Below, in pieces: positions 18,190-26,709 of a stretch of DNA of 64,000 nucleotides (position 1 is its first letter; each line of letters starts with the position of its first letter). The notes under the pieces are model-generated. The model was not told the origin of the DNA, made no database searches, and saw nothing but the letters and a program-made list of their open reading frames with translations. A program made the translations under genes and the position numbers. Origin of the DNA: AC-32 sp963715575 (GTDB lineage Bacteria > Actinomycetota > Thermoleophilia > Gaiellales > Gaiellaceae); NCBI GenBank assembly GCA_963715575.1, contig OY970250.1:2666001-2730000 (forward strand), written 5' to 3'.

Positions 18190-19351
18190 CCGCCTCCTCC
18201 AGGCGCCGAGCGACCTCGTCGAGGATCTCAGCGGCAATGCGTTCCTTCGCGGTCTTCTCGATGCGCCGCTCGCCCTCACGCGAAACCACGACGACCTCGT
18301 TGTCCTCCGAGTCGAAGCCGATGTCGTCGCGCCCCACGTCGTTGAAGACGATCAGGTCGGCCCGCTTGTTGCCGAGCTTCTCTCTAGCGCGCTCGAGGCC
18401 GCGCTCACCGCGGTCGGCCGCGAAGCCGACGAGCACCGCTACCGCGCCATTGTCCCGCCGCGCCCCGAGCTCGCGCAGGACGTCGGTCGTCGGCTCGAGC
18501 GTCACCGTCCAGGGCTCCTCGTCCTTCGGGCGCTTGCCGTCTTCGGTTTCCGCGGGCCGGTAGTCGGCGACCGCGGCGGCCATCACGACCACGTCCGCGT
18601 CGCCGCGGGCGAGCGTCTCGCGGGCCACGTCCTCGGCGGTCGGCGCCTGCACCAGGTCTACTCCTACGGGCGCGGGCACCGCGAGGTTCGAGGCGACCAG
18701 GGTCACCTCCGCCCCGCGCCGGCGAGCCTCGGCGGCGAGCGCCGCGCCCATCCGGCCCGATGAGCGGTTGCCGAGGAAGCGGACAGCATCGAGCGGCTCG
18801 CGCGTCCCGCCGGCGGTCACGAGCACGCGCCGGCCCCGGAGCTGCTCGCGGCGCTCGAGGCTCGCGGCCACGCGCTCGAAGATCGCCTCCGGCTCGCTCA
18901 TCCGCCCGATGCCGACCTCACCCTCGGCCGTGTCGCCCTGCTCGGGCCCGACGAGCTCGACGCCGCGGGCACGGGCGAGCTCGACGTTCGCCTGCACCGC
19001 GTCGCTGCGCCACATGCGCGGATTCATCGCCGGCGCGGCGACGACCGGGCCCTCGAACGCGAGCGCCGTCTGGGTGAGGACGTTGTCGGCCAGCCCGTGC
19101 GCCAGCTTGGCCAGCGTGTTCGCCGAGAGCGGCGCGACCACCAGCAGGTCGGCCTCGATCAGGTGCGGGTAGAGCTCGCGGGCGGCCTCGCGCCGGGCCA
19201 GCGCCTCGAACGTCTTCGCCGACACGAAGCTCTCGGCCTCGGGCGTCAGGATCGGCGTCACGTCATGCCCGGCGCGCACGAGCAGGCGGGCGAGCTCGCA
19301 AGCCTTATAGGCGGCGATTCCGCCGGTCACACCGAGAAGGACCCGAGCCAT
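18170..19351 (-). CDS. coaBC: Bifunctional phosphopantothenoylcysteine decarboxylase/phosphopantothenate-cysteine ligase
   Basis: 393-aa coenzyme A pathway enzyme: CoaB joins cysteine to 4'-phosphopantothenate and CoaC decarboxylates the product. The N-terminal flavin domain shows GVTGGIAAYKACELARLL, APLSANTLAKLAHGLADN and the PAMNPRMW motif. The CoaB half opens LVTAGGTREPLDAVRFLGNRSSGRMG. The ATG at 19351 was preferred to a GTG two codons upstream. It follows rpoZ by 31 bases, in the gmk-rpoZ-coaBC order typical of actinobacteria. Confidence 0.95.
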
Positions 19352-19382
19352 GGGCACATTGTGCCCGCAGCGGAGAAACTCG

Positions 19383-19613
19383 CTACTTCGGGTAGGTGTA
19401 CTTGATCTTGCCCTCCGAGATTTCCTCGAACGACATCGTCAAGTAGTTCTTCGAGCGCGACTCGACCAGCGGCGGTAGGAACTGGTCGAACGTGCCCTCG
19501 CCCAGCTGGTGGTGGTAGTTGTTGATCTGACGCGCGCGCTTCGCGGCGACGATCACCAGCGCATAGCGGGAATCGACGTTATCGAGCAGCTCGTCAACGC
19601 GGGGATGGATCAT
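19383..19613 (-). CDS. rpoZ: RNA polymerase omega subunit
   Basis: 76-aa subunit that clamps beta prime and helps assemble RNA polymerase. The family core is HPRVDELLDNVDSRYALVIVAAKRARQIN, followed by the C-terminal region with SFEEISEGKIKYTY. Its start overlaps the gmk stop by 20 bases. Position between gmk and coaBC is conserved in actinobacteria. Confidence 0.95.
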   Translation of the reverse strand: MIHPRVDELLDNVDSRYALVIVAAKRARQINNYHHQLGEGTFDQFLPPLVESRSKNYLTMSFEEISEGKIKYTYPK

Positions 19614-20211
19614 GTGCGGGCATGGTACCTGCGCCGTCCAGTGCGCTGCGGACGATGCCCTCCAGCTCGCCCACGGCGCGCTCGCGGTCGTCGTTCACGA
19701 TCGTGTAGTCGAACTCCGGCGCGAGCTCGAGCTGCCGCTCGGCGATGTCGAGCCGCTCGTCGATCTCGCCCTCGCTCTCGGTCGCGCGCTGCCGCAGCCG
19801 CCGCTCGCGCTCCTCCCGGCTCGGGGCCGTGACGAAGATCGTGACCGCGGCCGGGATACGGTCGCGCACGGCGAGCGCGCCGTTGGTCTCGATCTCGAGC
19901 ACCGGCGAGCGGCCCTCGGCGACGATCCGGTCGAGCTCCGACCAGAGCGTTCCGGAGCGGTAGCCCTCGCCCCAGGGCAGCTCGACCCACTCGACGAAGT
20001 CGCCCTCCGCCAGCTTGCGGTCGAACTCCTCGTTACTCAGGAACCAGTAGTGGCGACCGTGCTCCTCCTCGGGCCGGCGCGGGCGCGTCGTCGCGGAGAC
20101 GGCAAGCGCAAGGTCGGGAATCCGCTCGACCAGCAGCTTTGCCAACGTGCTTTTCCCCTCACCGGAGGTGCCGGTGAGGACGAAGACCGGTCTAGCGGTT
20201 GAAGAGACCAA
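19594..20211 (-). CDS. gmk: Guanylate kinase
   Basis: 205-aa enzyme phosphorylating GMP to GDP. The P-loop reads GTSGEGKST, where the family usually has GPSGVGKST. The GMP-binding segment ATTRPRRPEEEHGRHYWF is intact, as are GTLWSEL and the lid arginines (RERRLRQRATES). A start at 20211 overlaps the mihF stop by 20 bases. The fourth-position threonine in the P-loop is a mild departure but should not prevent ATP binding. Confidence 0.95.
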   Translation of the reverse strand: MVSSTARPVFVLTGTSGEGKSTLAKLLVERIPDLALAVSATTRPRRPEEEHGRHYWFLSNEEFDRKLAEGDFVEWVELPWGEGYRSGTLWSELDRIVAEGRSPVLEIETNGALAVRDRIPAAVTIFVTAPSREERERRLRQRATESEGEIDERLDIAERQLELAPEFDYTIVNDDRERAVGELEGIVRSALDGAGTMPAHDPSPR

Positions 20212-20521
20212 TCAGCTCCGCCCGCTGACGGTCCGAGAGGCCGCCGACGGTCTTCGACTGGCTGATCCGGCACTGGTTAAGGAAGCGGGCCGCCTTCACG
20301 CGGCCGAACTTGGGCACCGCCATCAGCATGTCGAACACCTTCGCGGTCGAGACGTACTCCGGCGGGTTGCTGAGGATTTCCTCGATGCGCGCGGACCCGG
20401 ACTTGAGGTCCTTCTTCAGCTGCGCGCGTCGCACGCGGATGTCGTTCGCCCGCTTGAGCGCTTCCATCCGTTGGTCGAGTGAGCGGAGTGGCGCCTGGGC
20501 CTGAGTCTTGAGCGCGGCCAC
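20192..20521 (-). CDS. mihF: Actinobacterial integration host factor (mIHF)
   Basis: 109-aa nucleoid protein of the actinobacterial (mycobacterial-type) IHF family, unrelated to proteobacterial IHF. The N-terminal helix LRSLDQRMEALKRANDIRVRRAQLKKDLKSG aligns with the mIHF start, and the C-terminal H2TH-like DNA-binding part reads VPKFGRVKAARFLNQCRIS...GGLSDRQRAELIGLF. The GTG at 20521 gives the usual length and lies 8 nt after a strong -10 box, implying a leaderless mRNA. Lies upstream of gmk as in Mycobacterium. Confidence 0.88.
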   Translation of the reverse strand: MAALKTQAQAPLRSLDQRMEALKRANDIRVRRAQLKKDLKSGSARIEEILSNPPEYVSTAKVFDMLMAVPKFGRVKAARFLNQCRISQSKTVGGLSDRQRAELIGLFNR

Positions 20522-20529
20522 GGCGGGGG

Positions 20530-20557
20530 ATACTAACAAGCCCGCAGCCCCGGTCAA
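20530..20557 (-). promoter_or_regulatory. Leaderless promoter of mihF-gmk-rpoZ-coaBC
   Basis: Minus-strand -35 TTGACC (20552-20557), 16-bp spacer, -10 TAGTAT (20530-20535). The GTG of mihF begins 8 nt after the -10, where transcription should begin, and no Shine-Dalgarno is present. It lies just inside the gap after pyrD (stop at 20573) and would allow the nucleoid/GMP/CoA genes to be expressed apart from the pyr operon. Confidence 0.7.
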
Positions 20558-20572
20558 CCCGGCATGTTTGGT

Positions 20573-21472
20573 TCAAAATGCAGGGATTTTTCTACGATCA
20601 GTCTCGACCTCGGGTCGAGGGTCGAGCCGGGCGGCGGCGTGCGCGACGCCGACGGCGTTGTCAGGAGTGGCGAAGCCGAGCGCCGCCAGCTCGGCCTCCA
20701 GCTCGGTCCTGATCCGGCTCGCCGCGCCGGGGTCGGCGAAGAGCGCGGTGCCGACCGCGACGTCGCTTGCGCCGGCCGCGAGCAGCTCGAGCGCGTGCCG
20801 CCCGCGGGCGACTCCGCCCATGCCGACGATCGGCAGACGCGTCTCCCGGAAGCACGTGTGAACCGCTGCGAGGGCGACCGGCCGCAGAGCCGGACCGGAG
20901 AGCCCGCCCGCCCCGCGCGCGAGCACGGGCTGCAGCGTTCGCTCGTCCAGGGCGAGGCCCTTGACCGTGTTGACGAGGCTGAGCCCGTCGGCGCCGGCGG
21001 CGTCCGCGGCCCGCGCCGTGGCGGCGAGATCGGCGACTGCGGCTGAGAGCTTCGCGTAGAGCGGTTTGCCGGTCACGGCTCGCACGGCCGCGACGACCTC
21101 GCCGACGTTCTCGGGCACCTCGTCCACGTTCGGGCACGAGAGGTTGAGCTCCAGCGTCTCGATCTCGTCGCGCCCGGCCAGCCGCCCGGCGACGTGCACG
21201 TAGTCCTCCAGCGAGAAGCCGCCGACAGATACCCAGAGCGCCACGCCGAGCCCGGCCAGCTGCGGCAGGTGCTGCTCGAGGAAGGCGTCGATTCCGGGGT
21301 TGGCGAGCCCGATCGCGTTCAGCATCCCGAGCTCGGTCTCGGCGATCCGCACCGGTGCGTTGCCCTCGCGCGGCAGCGGCGTGACGGTCTTCGTCACGTA
21401 GGCGTCGAGCGTGCGCGCGACCTCGGGCGCGACCAGCGCGTCGAGGCTTCCGCTGGCATTAAGCAGCCGCAA
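20573..21472 (-). CDS. pyrD: Dihydroorotate dehydrogenase, catalytic subunit (class 1B)
   Basis: 299-aa FMN enzyme oxidising dihydroorotate to orotate. The class-1 catalytic cysteine lies in LELNLSCPN; FMN/orotate contacts are seen in GLSLVNTVKG, MGGVARGRHALELL and VGTALFADPG. Because pyrK (the electron-transfer subunit) overlaps its start by 14 bases, it is class 1B, using NAD+ as final acceptor. Last gene of the pyr operon here; a separate promoter follows for mihF. Confidence 0.94.
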   Translation of the reverse strand: MRLLNASGSLDALVAPEVARTLDAYVTKTVTPLPREGNAPVRIAETELGMLNAIGLANPGIDAFLEQHLPQLAGLGVALWVSVGGFSLEDYVHVAGRLAGRDEIETLELNLSCPNVDEVPENVGEVVAAVRAVTGKPLYAKLSAAVADLAATARAADAAGADGLSLVNTVKGLALDERTLQPVLARGAGGLSGPALRPVALAAVHTCFRETRLPIVGMGGVARGRHALELLAAGASDVAVGTALFADPGAASRIRTELEAELAALGFATPDNAVGVAHAAARLDPRPEVETDRRKIPAF

Positions 21473-22121
21473 GGACCGGTCCTTCCATGCAGAGCCGCTT
21501 CAGCTCGCCGTCGATCTCGACCACGCACCCGTAACAGGCGCCGAAGCCGCAGGCCATCGGCGCTTCCCAGGCGAGCTGCGCGTGCGGCGTCAGGCGGCGG
21601 ACGGCTTCCAGCATCGGCTCCGGGCCGCAGGCGAGCACGTCGTGGCCGGCATGCATCGCCTCGGTGACGTAGGTCGGCTCGAGCACGACCTCGGCGTTCG
21701 GCACCAACTCGGCGGCCTCCGCATGCCAGCTCGACCGGAAGCCGAGCACCGCCGGCGGGCCACCGAGCCGCTCGGAGAGGTACGGCAGCGGCGCGACGCC
21801 GATCCCGCCGCCGACGAGCAGCGGCCGCTCGACCTCGAGGTCGAAGCCGTTGCCGAGCGGGCCGAGCACGCCCACCTGGTCGCCGGCTTCGAGGCAACGG
21901 AGGGCGCGCGTCCCCGGGCCGATCGGATCGATCAGGAAGGCGAGCTCGCCGGGCGGCGCGAGCGCGAGGCTCATCGGCCGCGGCAGCAGCCGGCCGGGCG
22001 CCTCGAGCATGAAGAACTGGCCCGGCGTGCCCGGGTCGACCGTGCCGCGCTCGAGCCGCAGGAGCGTGTACGGCCCGATCGCCTCGGTGGCGACGACGCT
22101 ACGCCGTTCGCGCCTGAGCAT
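21459..22121 (-). CDS. pyrK: Dihydroorotate dehydrogenase electron-transfer subunit
   Basis: 220-aa FAD/[2Fe-2S] protein passing electrons from PyrD to NAD+. The FAD-binding motif RPMSLALA lies near residue 49, the NAD-binding loop LLVGGGIGVAPLPYL near 100, and the cluster ligands are the cysteines of MACGFGACYGC plus a fourth cysteine in KRLCMEG. Overlaps carB by 23 bases and pyrD by 14, so all three are translationally linked. Confidence 0.93.
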   Translation of the reverse strand: MLRRERRSVVATEAIGPYTLLRLERGTVDPGTPGQFFMLEAPGRLLPRPMSLALAPPGELAFLIDPIGPGTRALRCLEAGDQVGVLGPLGNGFDLEVERPLLVGGGIGVAPLPYLSERLGGPPAVLGFRSSWHAEAAELVPNAEVVLEPTYVTEAMHAGHDVLACGPEPMLEAVRRLTPHAQLAWEAPMACGFGACYGCVVEIDGELKRLCMEGPVLAAA

Positions 22122-25100
22122 CGATCCGTTCCTGCAGGCTCAATGCCACCTCGTCGCGCGCGTGCGCGATCGCCTCGACGGCCGCGGCCGCGCCGGAGAT
22201 GGTCGTGATGCACGGGATGCGCGCGACGAGCGCCGCCTCACGGATCCGGTAGCCGTCCGTGCGCGCGCCCGAGCCCTGCGGCGTGTTGATCACGAGGTCG
22301 CACCGCCCTCGCCGGACGAGGTCGACGACGGTCGGGCCCTCGCCCTCCTCGGTCACCTTGCGCACGTAGTCGACGACGAGCCCCGCATCGGCGAGCGTCC
22401 GCGCCGTGCCGGCCGTGGCGAGCAGCTGGAAGCCGAGCCCGGCGAGCGCCCGGGCGACCGGGACCGCGACGGCCTTGTCCTCGTCGCGAACCGAGAGGAA
22501 GGCGGTGCCGCTCGCGGGCAGCCGCCGCCCGGCCGCTCGCTCGGCTTTGGCAAACGCGGTCGGCAGGTCGGAGGCACTGGCCATCACCTCGCCGGTCGAG
22601 CGCATCTCCGGGCCCAGCACCGGGTCGGCGCCCGGGAAGCGGGCGAACGGCAGCACGGCCGCCTTGACCGAGACCTGGTCCTTCGACTTCGTCTCTGCGA
22701 GCTCGAGCTCCGAGATCGTCGCGCCGGCCGCGAGCCGGCAGGCGGCCTGGACGAGGTTGACGCCGGTCGCCTTGCTCGCGAACGGCACCGTGCGCGACGC
22801 GCGCGGGTTCGCCTCGAGCACGTACAGCTCGCCTTCGGCGAGCGCGAGCTGGACGTTGAGCAGCCCGACCACCCCGAGCGCCGGGCCGAGCCGCCGCACC
22901 GCGTGTGCGACCGCGCGGCGCTCCGAGCGCGTCAGCGATGGTGCCGGCAGCACGCAGCTCGAGTCGCCCGAGTGCACGCCCGCCTCCTCGACGTGCTGCA
23001 TGACGGCGGCGACGAAGGTCTGGTTTCCGTCACAGAGGGCGTCGACGTCGATCTCGATCGCGTTCTCGAGGAAGCGGTCGACGAGCAGCGTGCCGCCCAC
23101 CGCGGCCGACTCGCGGACGGCCTCGGCGTCGTAACAGACCCGCATGCTGCGTCCGCCGAGCACGTAGCTCGGGCGCACGAGCACCGGGTAGCCGACGCGC
23201 TCGGCGACCTCGACGGCCTCGTCCGCGCTGGTCCCCGTCCCCCACGGCGGCACCGCGATCCCAAGCCCGTCGCAGAGCGCGGCGAAGCGCTTGCGGTCCT
23301 CGGCCAGGTCGACCGCCTCGAACGGCGTCCCGAGCACGCGGAAGCCCGCAGCCTCGATCGCGCGCGCCAGCTTCAGCGGCGTCTGCCCGCCGAACTGGAT
23401 CACGACCCCGGCCGGCTGCTCGCGCTCGCAGATCGCCAGCACCTCCTCGACCCCGAGCGGCTCGAAGTACAGGCGGTCGGAGGTGTCGTAGTCGGTCGAG
23501 ACGGTCTCGGGATTGCAGTTGACCATCACCGCTTCGTAGCCGAGCGCGCGGAAGCTCTGCGCCGCGTGGACGCAGCAGTAGTCGAACTCGATCCCCTGGC
23601 CGATCCGGTTCGGGCCCGAGCCGAGGATCACGACCGACCCGCCGCGCGGTGGTTCCTCATCGGCCTCGCCCCAGGTCGAGTAACAGTAGTTCGAGGCCGC
23701 CTCGACCTCACCCGCGCAGGAGTCGACGCGCCGGTAGCCCGGCCGCACCCCCCACGCCCGCCTCGCGGCGCGCGCGGTCTCCTCGCCCACCTCGCAGGCC
23801 CGGGCGACGGCGGCGTCGGAGTGGCCGAGCCGCTTCAGCCGCAGCCAGTCGTCGGCGACCAGGTCGCCCAGGTTCAGCGCGCCGAGCCGCAGCCGCTCGA
23901 GCTCCGCGCGGAACCACGGGTGCACGCCCTCGGGCAGCTCGTCAAGCGAGGGCCAGGGCGTGACCGCGCCGCCGTCGAGCTCGCGGGAGCGAAGCGCCTT
24001 CGAGAGCGCCTCGGTGAAGGTGCGCCCGATCCCCATCGCCTCGCCGACCGACTTCATCTGCGTGCCGAGAGTCGTGTCGGCGCCCGGGAACTTCTCGAAC
24101 GCGAAGCGCGGCACCTTGACGACGACGTAGTCGAGCGTCGGCTCGAAGCTCGCGGGCGTCGTCCCGGTCAGGTCGTTCGGAATCTCGTCGAGCGTGTAGC
24201 CCACGGCGAGCTTGGCCGCGACCTTGGCGATCGGGTAGCCGGTCGCCTTCGAGGCGAGCGCGGAGGAGCGCGAGACGCGCGGGTTCATCTCGATCACGCG
24301 CACGTCGCCGCTGTCGCGGTCGCGCGCGAACTGGATGTTCGAGCCGCCGCACTCGACCCCGACCGCGCGGATCACGGTCGCGGCCGCGTCGCGCAGCTCC
24401 TGGTACGCCTCGTCGGAGAGCGTCATCTGGGGCGCGACCGTGACCGAGTCGCCCGTGTGGACGCCCATCGGGTCGAGGTTCTCGATCGAGCAGACGACGA
24501 CCACGTTGTCGTTGCGGTCGCGGATCAGCTCCAGCTCGAACTCGTCCCAGCCCGTCAGGTTCTCCTCGACCAGCACCTGGTGCACCGGGCTCTCGCGCAG
24601 GGCGCGTTCGAGCAGAGCCTCCAGTTCCTTGCGGGAGCTCGCGATGCCCCCGCCGTGCCCGCCCAGGGTGAAGGCCGGCCGCAGGATGAGCGGGAACGAG
24701 AGGTCCGACGGCAGGTCTTCCAGCTTGGTCGCGACCAGCGACTCGGGCACGTTCAGGCCCGCCTCGCGCACGGTCTCGCGGAAGAGCTCCCGGTCTTCGG
24801 CTCGGCGGATCACCTCCGGTGGCGCCCCGATCAGCTCGATCCCGAGCCCGTCCAGCACTCCTGTCTCGGCCAGCTCGAGGCCGATGTTCAGCGCCGTCTG
24901 GCCGCCCATCGTCGGCAGCAGCGCGTCGGGCCGCTCGCGCCCGAGCACGTCGGCGACGGCCTCGACGTCGAGCGGCTCCAGATACGTGTGGTCGGCGAAG
25001 CCGGGGTCGGTCATGATCGTGGCCGGGTTCGAGTTGACGACGATCGTGCGGAAGCCGTCCTCACGCAGCACCTTCAGCGCCTGGCAGCCGGCGTAGTCGA

Positions 25101-25176
25101 ACTCGCAGGCCTGGCCGATCACGATCGGCCCCGAGCCGATCAGGCAGACCGAGCGGAGGTCACGCCGCTTTGGCAA
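22099..25176 (-). CDS. carB: Carbamoyl-phosphate synthase large subunit
   Basis: 1025-aa enzyme with two homologous ATP-grasp halves. The carboxyphosphate half starts VCLIGSGPIVIGQACEFDYAG and carries PTMGGQTALN; the carbamate half starts with VILGSGPNRIGQGIEFDYCC near residue 515. A C-terminal MGS-like regulatory domain (about 895-1025, FLSVRDEDKAVAVPVARALAGLG) is present, where UMP or ornithine bind in relatives. Overlaps carA by 17 bases. Provides carbamoyl phosphate for PyrB and possibly for arginine synthesis. Confidence 0.97.
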   Translation of the reverse strand: MPKRRDLRSVCLIGSGPIVIGQACEFDYAGCQALKVLREDGFRTIVVNSNPATIMTDPGFADHTYLEPLDVEAVADVLGRERPDALLPTMGGQTALNIGLELAETGVLDGLGIELIGAPPEVIRRAEDRELFRETVREAGLNVPESLVATKLEDLPSDLSFPLILRPAFTLGGHGGGIASSRKELEALLERALRESPVHQVLVEENLTGWDEFELELIRDRNDNVVVVCSIENLDPMGVHTGDSVTVAPQMTLSDEAYQELRDAAATVIRAVGVECGGSNIQFARDRDSGDVRVIEMNPRVSRSSALASKATGYPIAKVAAKLAVGYTLDEIPNDLTGTTPASFEPTLDYVVVKVPRFAFEKFPGADTTLGTQMKSVGEAMGIGRTFTEALSKALRSRELDGGAVTPWPSLDELPEGVHPWFRAELERLRLGALNLGDLVADDWLRLKRLGHSDAAVARACEVGEETARAARRAWGVRPGYRRVDSCAGEVEAASNYCYSTWGEADEEPPRGGSVVILGSGPNRIGQGIEFDYCCVHAAQSFRALGYEAVMVNCNPETVSTDYDTSDRLYFEPLGVEEVLAICEREQPAGVVIQFGGQTPLKLARAIEAAGFRVLGTPFEAVDLAEDRKRFAALCDGLGIAVPPWGTGTSADEAVEVAERVGYPVLVRPSYVLGGRSMRVCYDAEAVRESAAVGGTLLVDRFLENAIEIDVDALCDGNQTFVAAVMQHVEEAGVHSGDSSCVLPAPSLTRSERRAVAHAVRRLGPALGVVGLLNVQLALAEGELYVLEANPRASRTVPFASKATGVNLVQAACRLAAGATISELELAETKSKDQVSVKAAVLPFARFPGADPVLGPEMRSTGEVMASASDLPTAFAKAERAAGRRLPASGTAFLSVRDEDKAVAVPVARALAGLGFQLLATAGTARTLADAGLVVDYVRKVTEEGEGPTVVDLVRRGRCDLVINTPQGSGARTDGYRIREAALVARIPCITTISGAAAAVEAIAHARDEVALSLQERIDAQARTA

Positions 25177-26203
25177 GTGCCACCCCCTCGACCCAGCGCG
25201 AGAGCAGCGGCCACGCGTCGTGCGGCCCGGGCCGCGCCTCCGGATGGAACTGCACCGAGCGGGCCTGCAGCTCCGGGAACTCGAGCCCCTCGACCGTGCC
25301 GTCGTAGAGCGAGACGTGCGTCACCTCGGGCGCGTCCGAACGTGCAACCGCGAAGCCGTGGTTCTGGCTCGTCACGAGCACCCGGTCGGTGCGCTTCTCG
25401 AGCACGGGGTGGTTGGCGCCGCGGTGGCCGAACGGAAGCTTGAAGGTCTCGTGCCCGGTCGCCAGCGCGAGCAGCTGGTGGCCGAGGCAGATGCCGAAAA
25501 CCGGCACGCGGCCGAGCAGCGCTCTGACCGTCTCGACCTGTGCGGTGAGCGGCTCGGGGTCGCCCGGCCCGTTCGAGAGCAGCACGCCGTCGTAGCGCGC
25601 GAGCTCCTCCGGGTCGGCGTCGTGCGGGTAGACCGTCACGGCCGCGCCCGCCCAGGCGAGCCGGTCGAGGATCGAGCGCTTGCACCCGTAGTCGACGACC
25701 GCGATCCGAGCGGTGCCGGCGTCGGAGTAGACGTACGGCTCGCGCGTCGAGACGCCGTTGGCGAGCGAGCGGCCGGCCATCGCGGGCTGCTCCCTGACGG
25801 CGGCCACGGCTTCCTCGACCGAGGCCTCGCCGGCGATCGCGATCGCCCGCATCGCGCCGGCCTCGCGCAGGTGCACGACGAGCGAGCGCGTGTCGATCCC
25901 GGAAAGCGCGACGAGACCGTGGTCGTGCAGCCAGTCGGTCCAGGCGGGCCCGCGGGCCTCGCGCATCACGACCGCCCGCGCGTGCGGCCGCCGCGACTCG
26001 CAGCGGTCGGGCTCGACGCCGTAGTTGCCGACCATCGGCGCGGTGAACGCGACCAGCTGCTCCGAGTAGCTCGGGTCGGTGACGACCTCCTGGTAGCCGG
26101 TCATCGCGGTCGTGAAGACGGCTTCGCCGAACGCGAACCCCTCCGCCCCGACCGACTCGCCGCGGAAGACCGAGCCGTCCTCCAGCACGAGCATCCCTGT
26201 CAT
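25160..26203 (-). CDS. carA: Carbamoyl-phosphate synthase small subunit (glutaminase)
   Basis: 347-aa glutamine amidotransferase subunit. The N-terminal domain opens VLEDGSVFRGESVGAEG; the class I GATase domain has the nucleophile in FGICLGHQLLALA and the His/Glu pair in QFHPEARPGPHD near the C-terminus. The ATG at 26203 has GGAGG six bases upstream and overlaps the preceding nucleotidyltransferase stop in an ATGA, so that gene is coupled to it. Confidence 0.95.
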   Translation of the reverse strand: MTGMLVLEDGSVFRGESVGAEGFAFGEAVFTTAMTGYQEVVTDPSYSEQLVAFTAPMVGNYGVEPDRCESRRPHARAVVMREARGPAWTDWLHDHGLVALSGIDTRSLVVHLREAGAMRAIAIAGEASVEEAVAAVREQPAMAGRSLANGVSTREPYVYSDAGTARIAVVDYGCKRSILDRLAWAGAAVTVYPHDADPEELARYDGVLLSNGPGDPEPLTAQVETVRALLGRVPVFGICLGHQLLALATGHETFKLPFGHRGANHPVLEKRTDRVLVTSQNHGFAVARSDAPEVTHVSLYDGTVEGLEFPELQARSVQFHPEARPGPHDAWPLLSRWVEGVALAKAA

Positions 26204-26709
26204 CTCGCCTCCTCCTTCGTGATCCACTCGCCGTGCTCGAGGTAGTGCCGGGCCCGGGCCGCGTGCACGTCCTCGCCCCGCTCTTCGGCCCAGCGCAGCA
26301 GTTCCGCGGCCGCGGTGCGGGCCTCGTCCTCCGAGACCGGCTCGAGCAGCTCGAGCCACTCGCCGATGCGCTCCTGCGCGATCGCCGCGTCGAGCACGAA
26401 CCAGAAGTCCGGCTCGCCGGGGCCGTCGGGGTAGTTCAGCTCGTACGCGGGCGGCTTCGCGCCGACCGAGTAGACGACGAGCTCGAGCTTGCGGAACGGC
26501 ACCGGCAGCTCATCGAGGGCGGCCCGCGCCGCCTCCGGGTCGAACGGCGGCTCGACGACGACCGTGAGATCGAGATCGCTCGTGGCCGGGTCGAAGCCGC
26601 CGAGCAGGGCCGAGCCGAGCACGAACGCGCCGGCCACCTGGGCGACCGTGCCGACCGCCTCGACGACCTCGGCGACGTATGTCTCGAGCTGCGCCTCGGC
26701 CACGGTCAT
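26200..26709 (-). CDS. MNT-type nucleotidyltransferase domain protein inside the pyr operon
   Basis: 169-aa protein with the polymerase-beta-like nucleotidyltransferase signature GSALLGGFDPATSDLDLTV (GS followed by two catalytic aspartates in SDLDL) near residues 31-49, and a third acidic residue likely in KLELVVYS. The C-terminal helices (AAELLRWAEERGEDVHAARARHYL) resemble those of streptomycin/spectinomycin adenylyltransferases and related housekeeping NTases. It overlaps pyrC and carA by four bases on each side, so it is truly embedded in the operon. Not a usual pyrimidine gene; substrate unknown. Confidence 0.75.
   Translation of the reverse strand: MTVAEAQLETYVAEVVEAVGTVAQVAGAFVLGSALLGGFDPATSDLDLTVVVEPPFDPEAARAALDELPVPFRKLELVVYSVGAKPPAYELNYPDGPGEPDFWFVLDAAIAQERIGEWLELLEPVSEDEARTAAAELLRWAEERGEDVHAARARHYLEHGEWITKEEAR

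Noticed and set aside
21850..25443. Very long plus-strand open frame opposite carB
   Set aside because: Pure shadow of carB; the real gene on the minus strand has both ATP-grasp halves intact.
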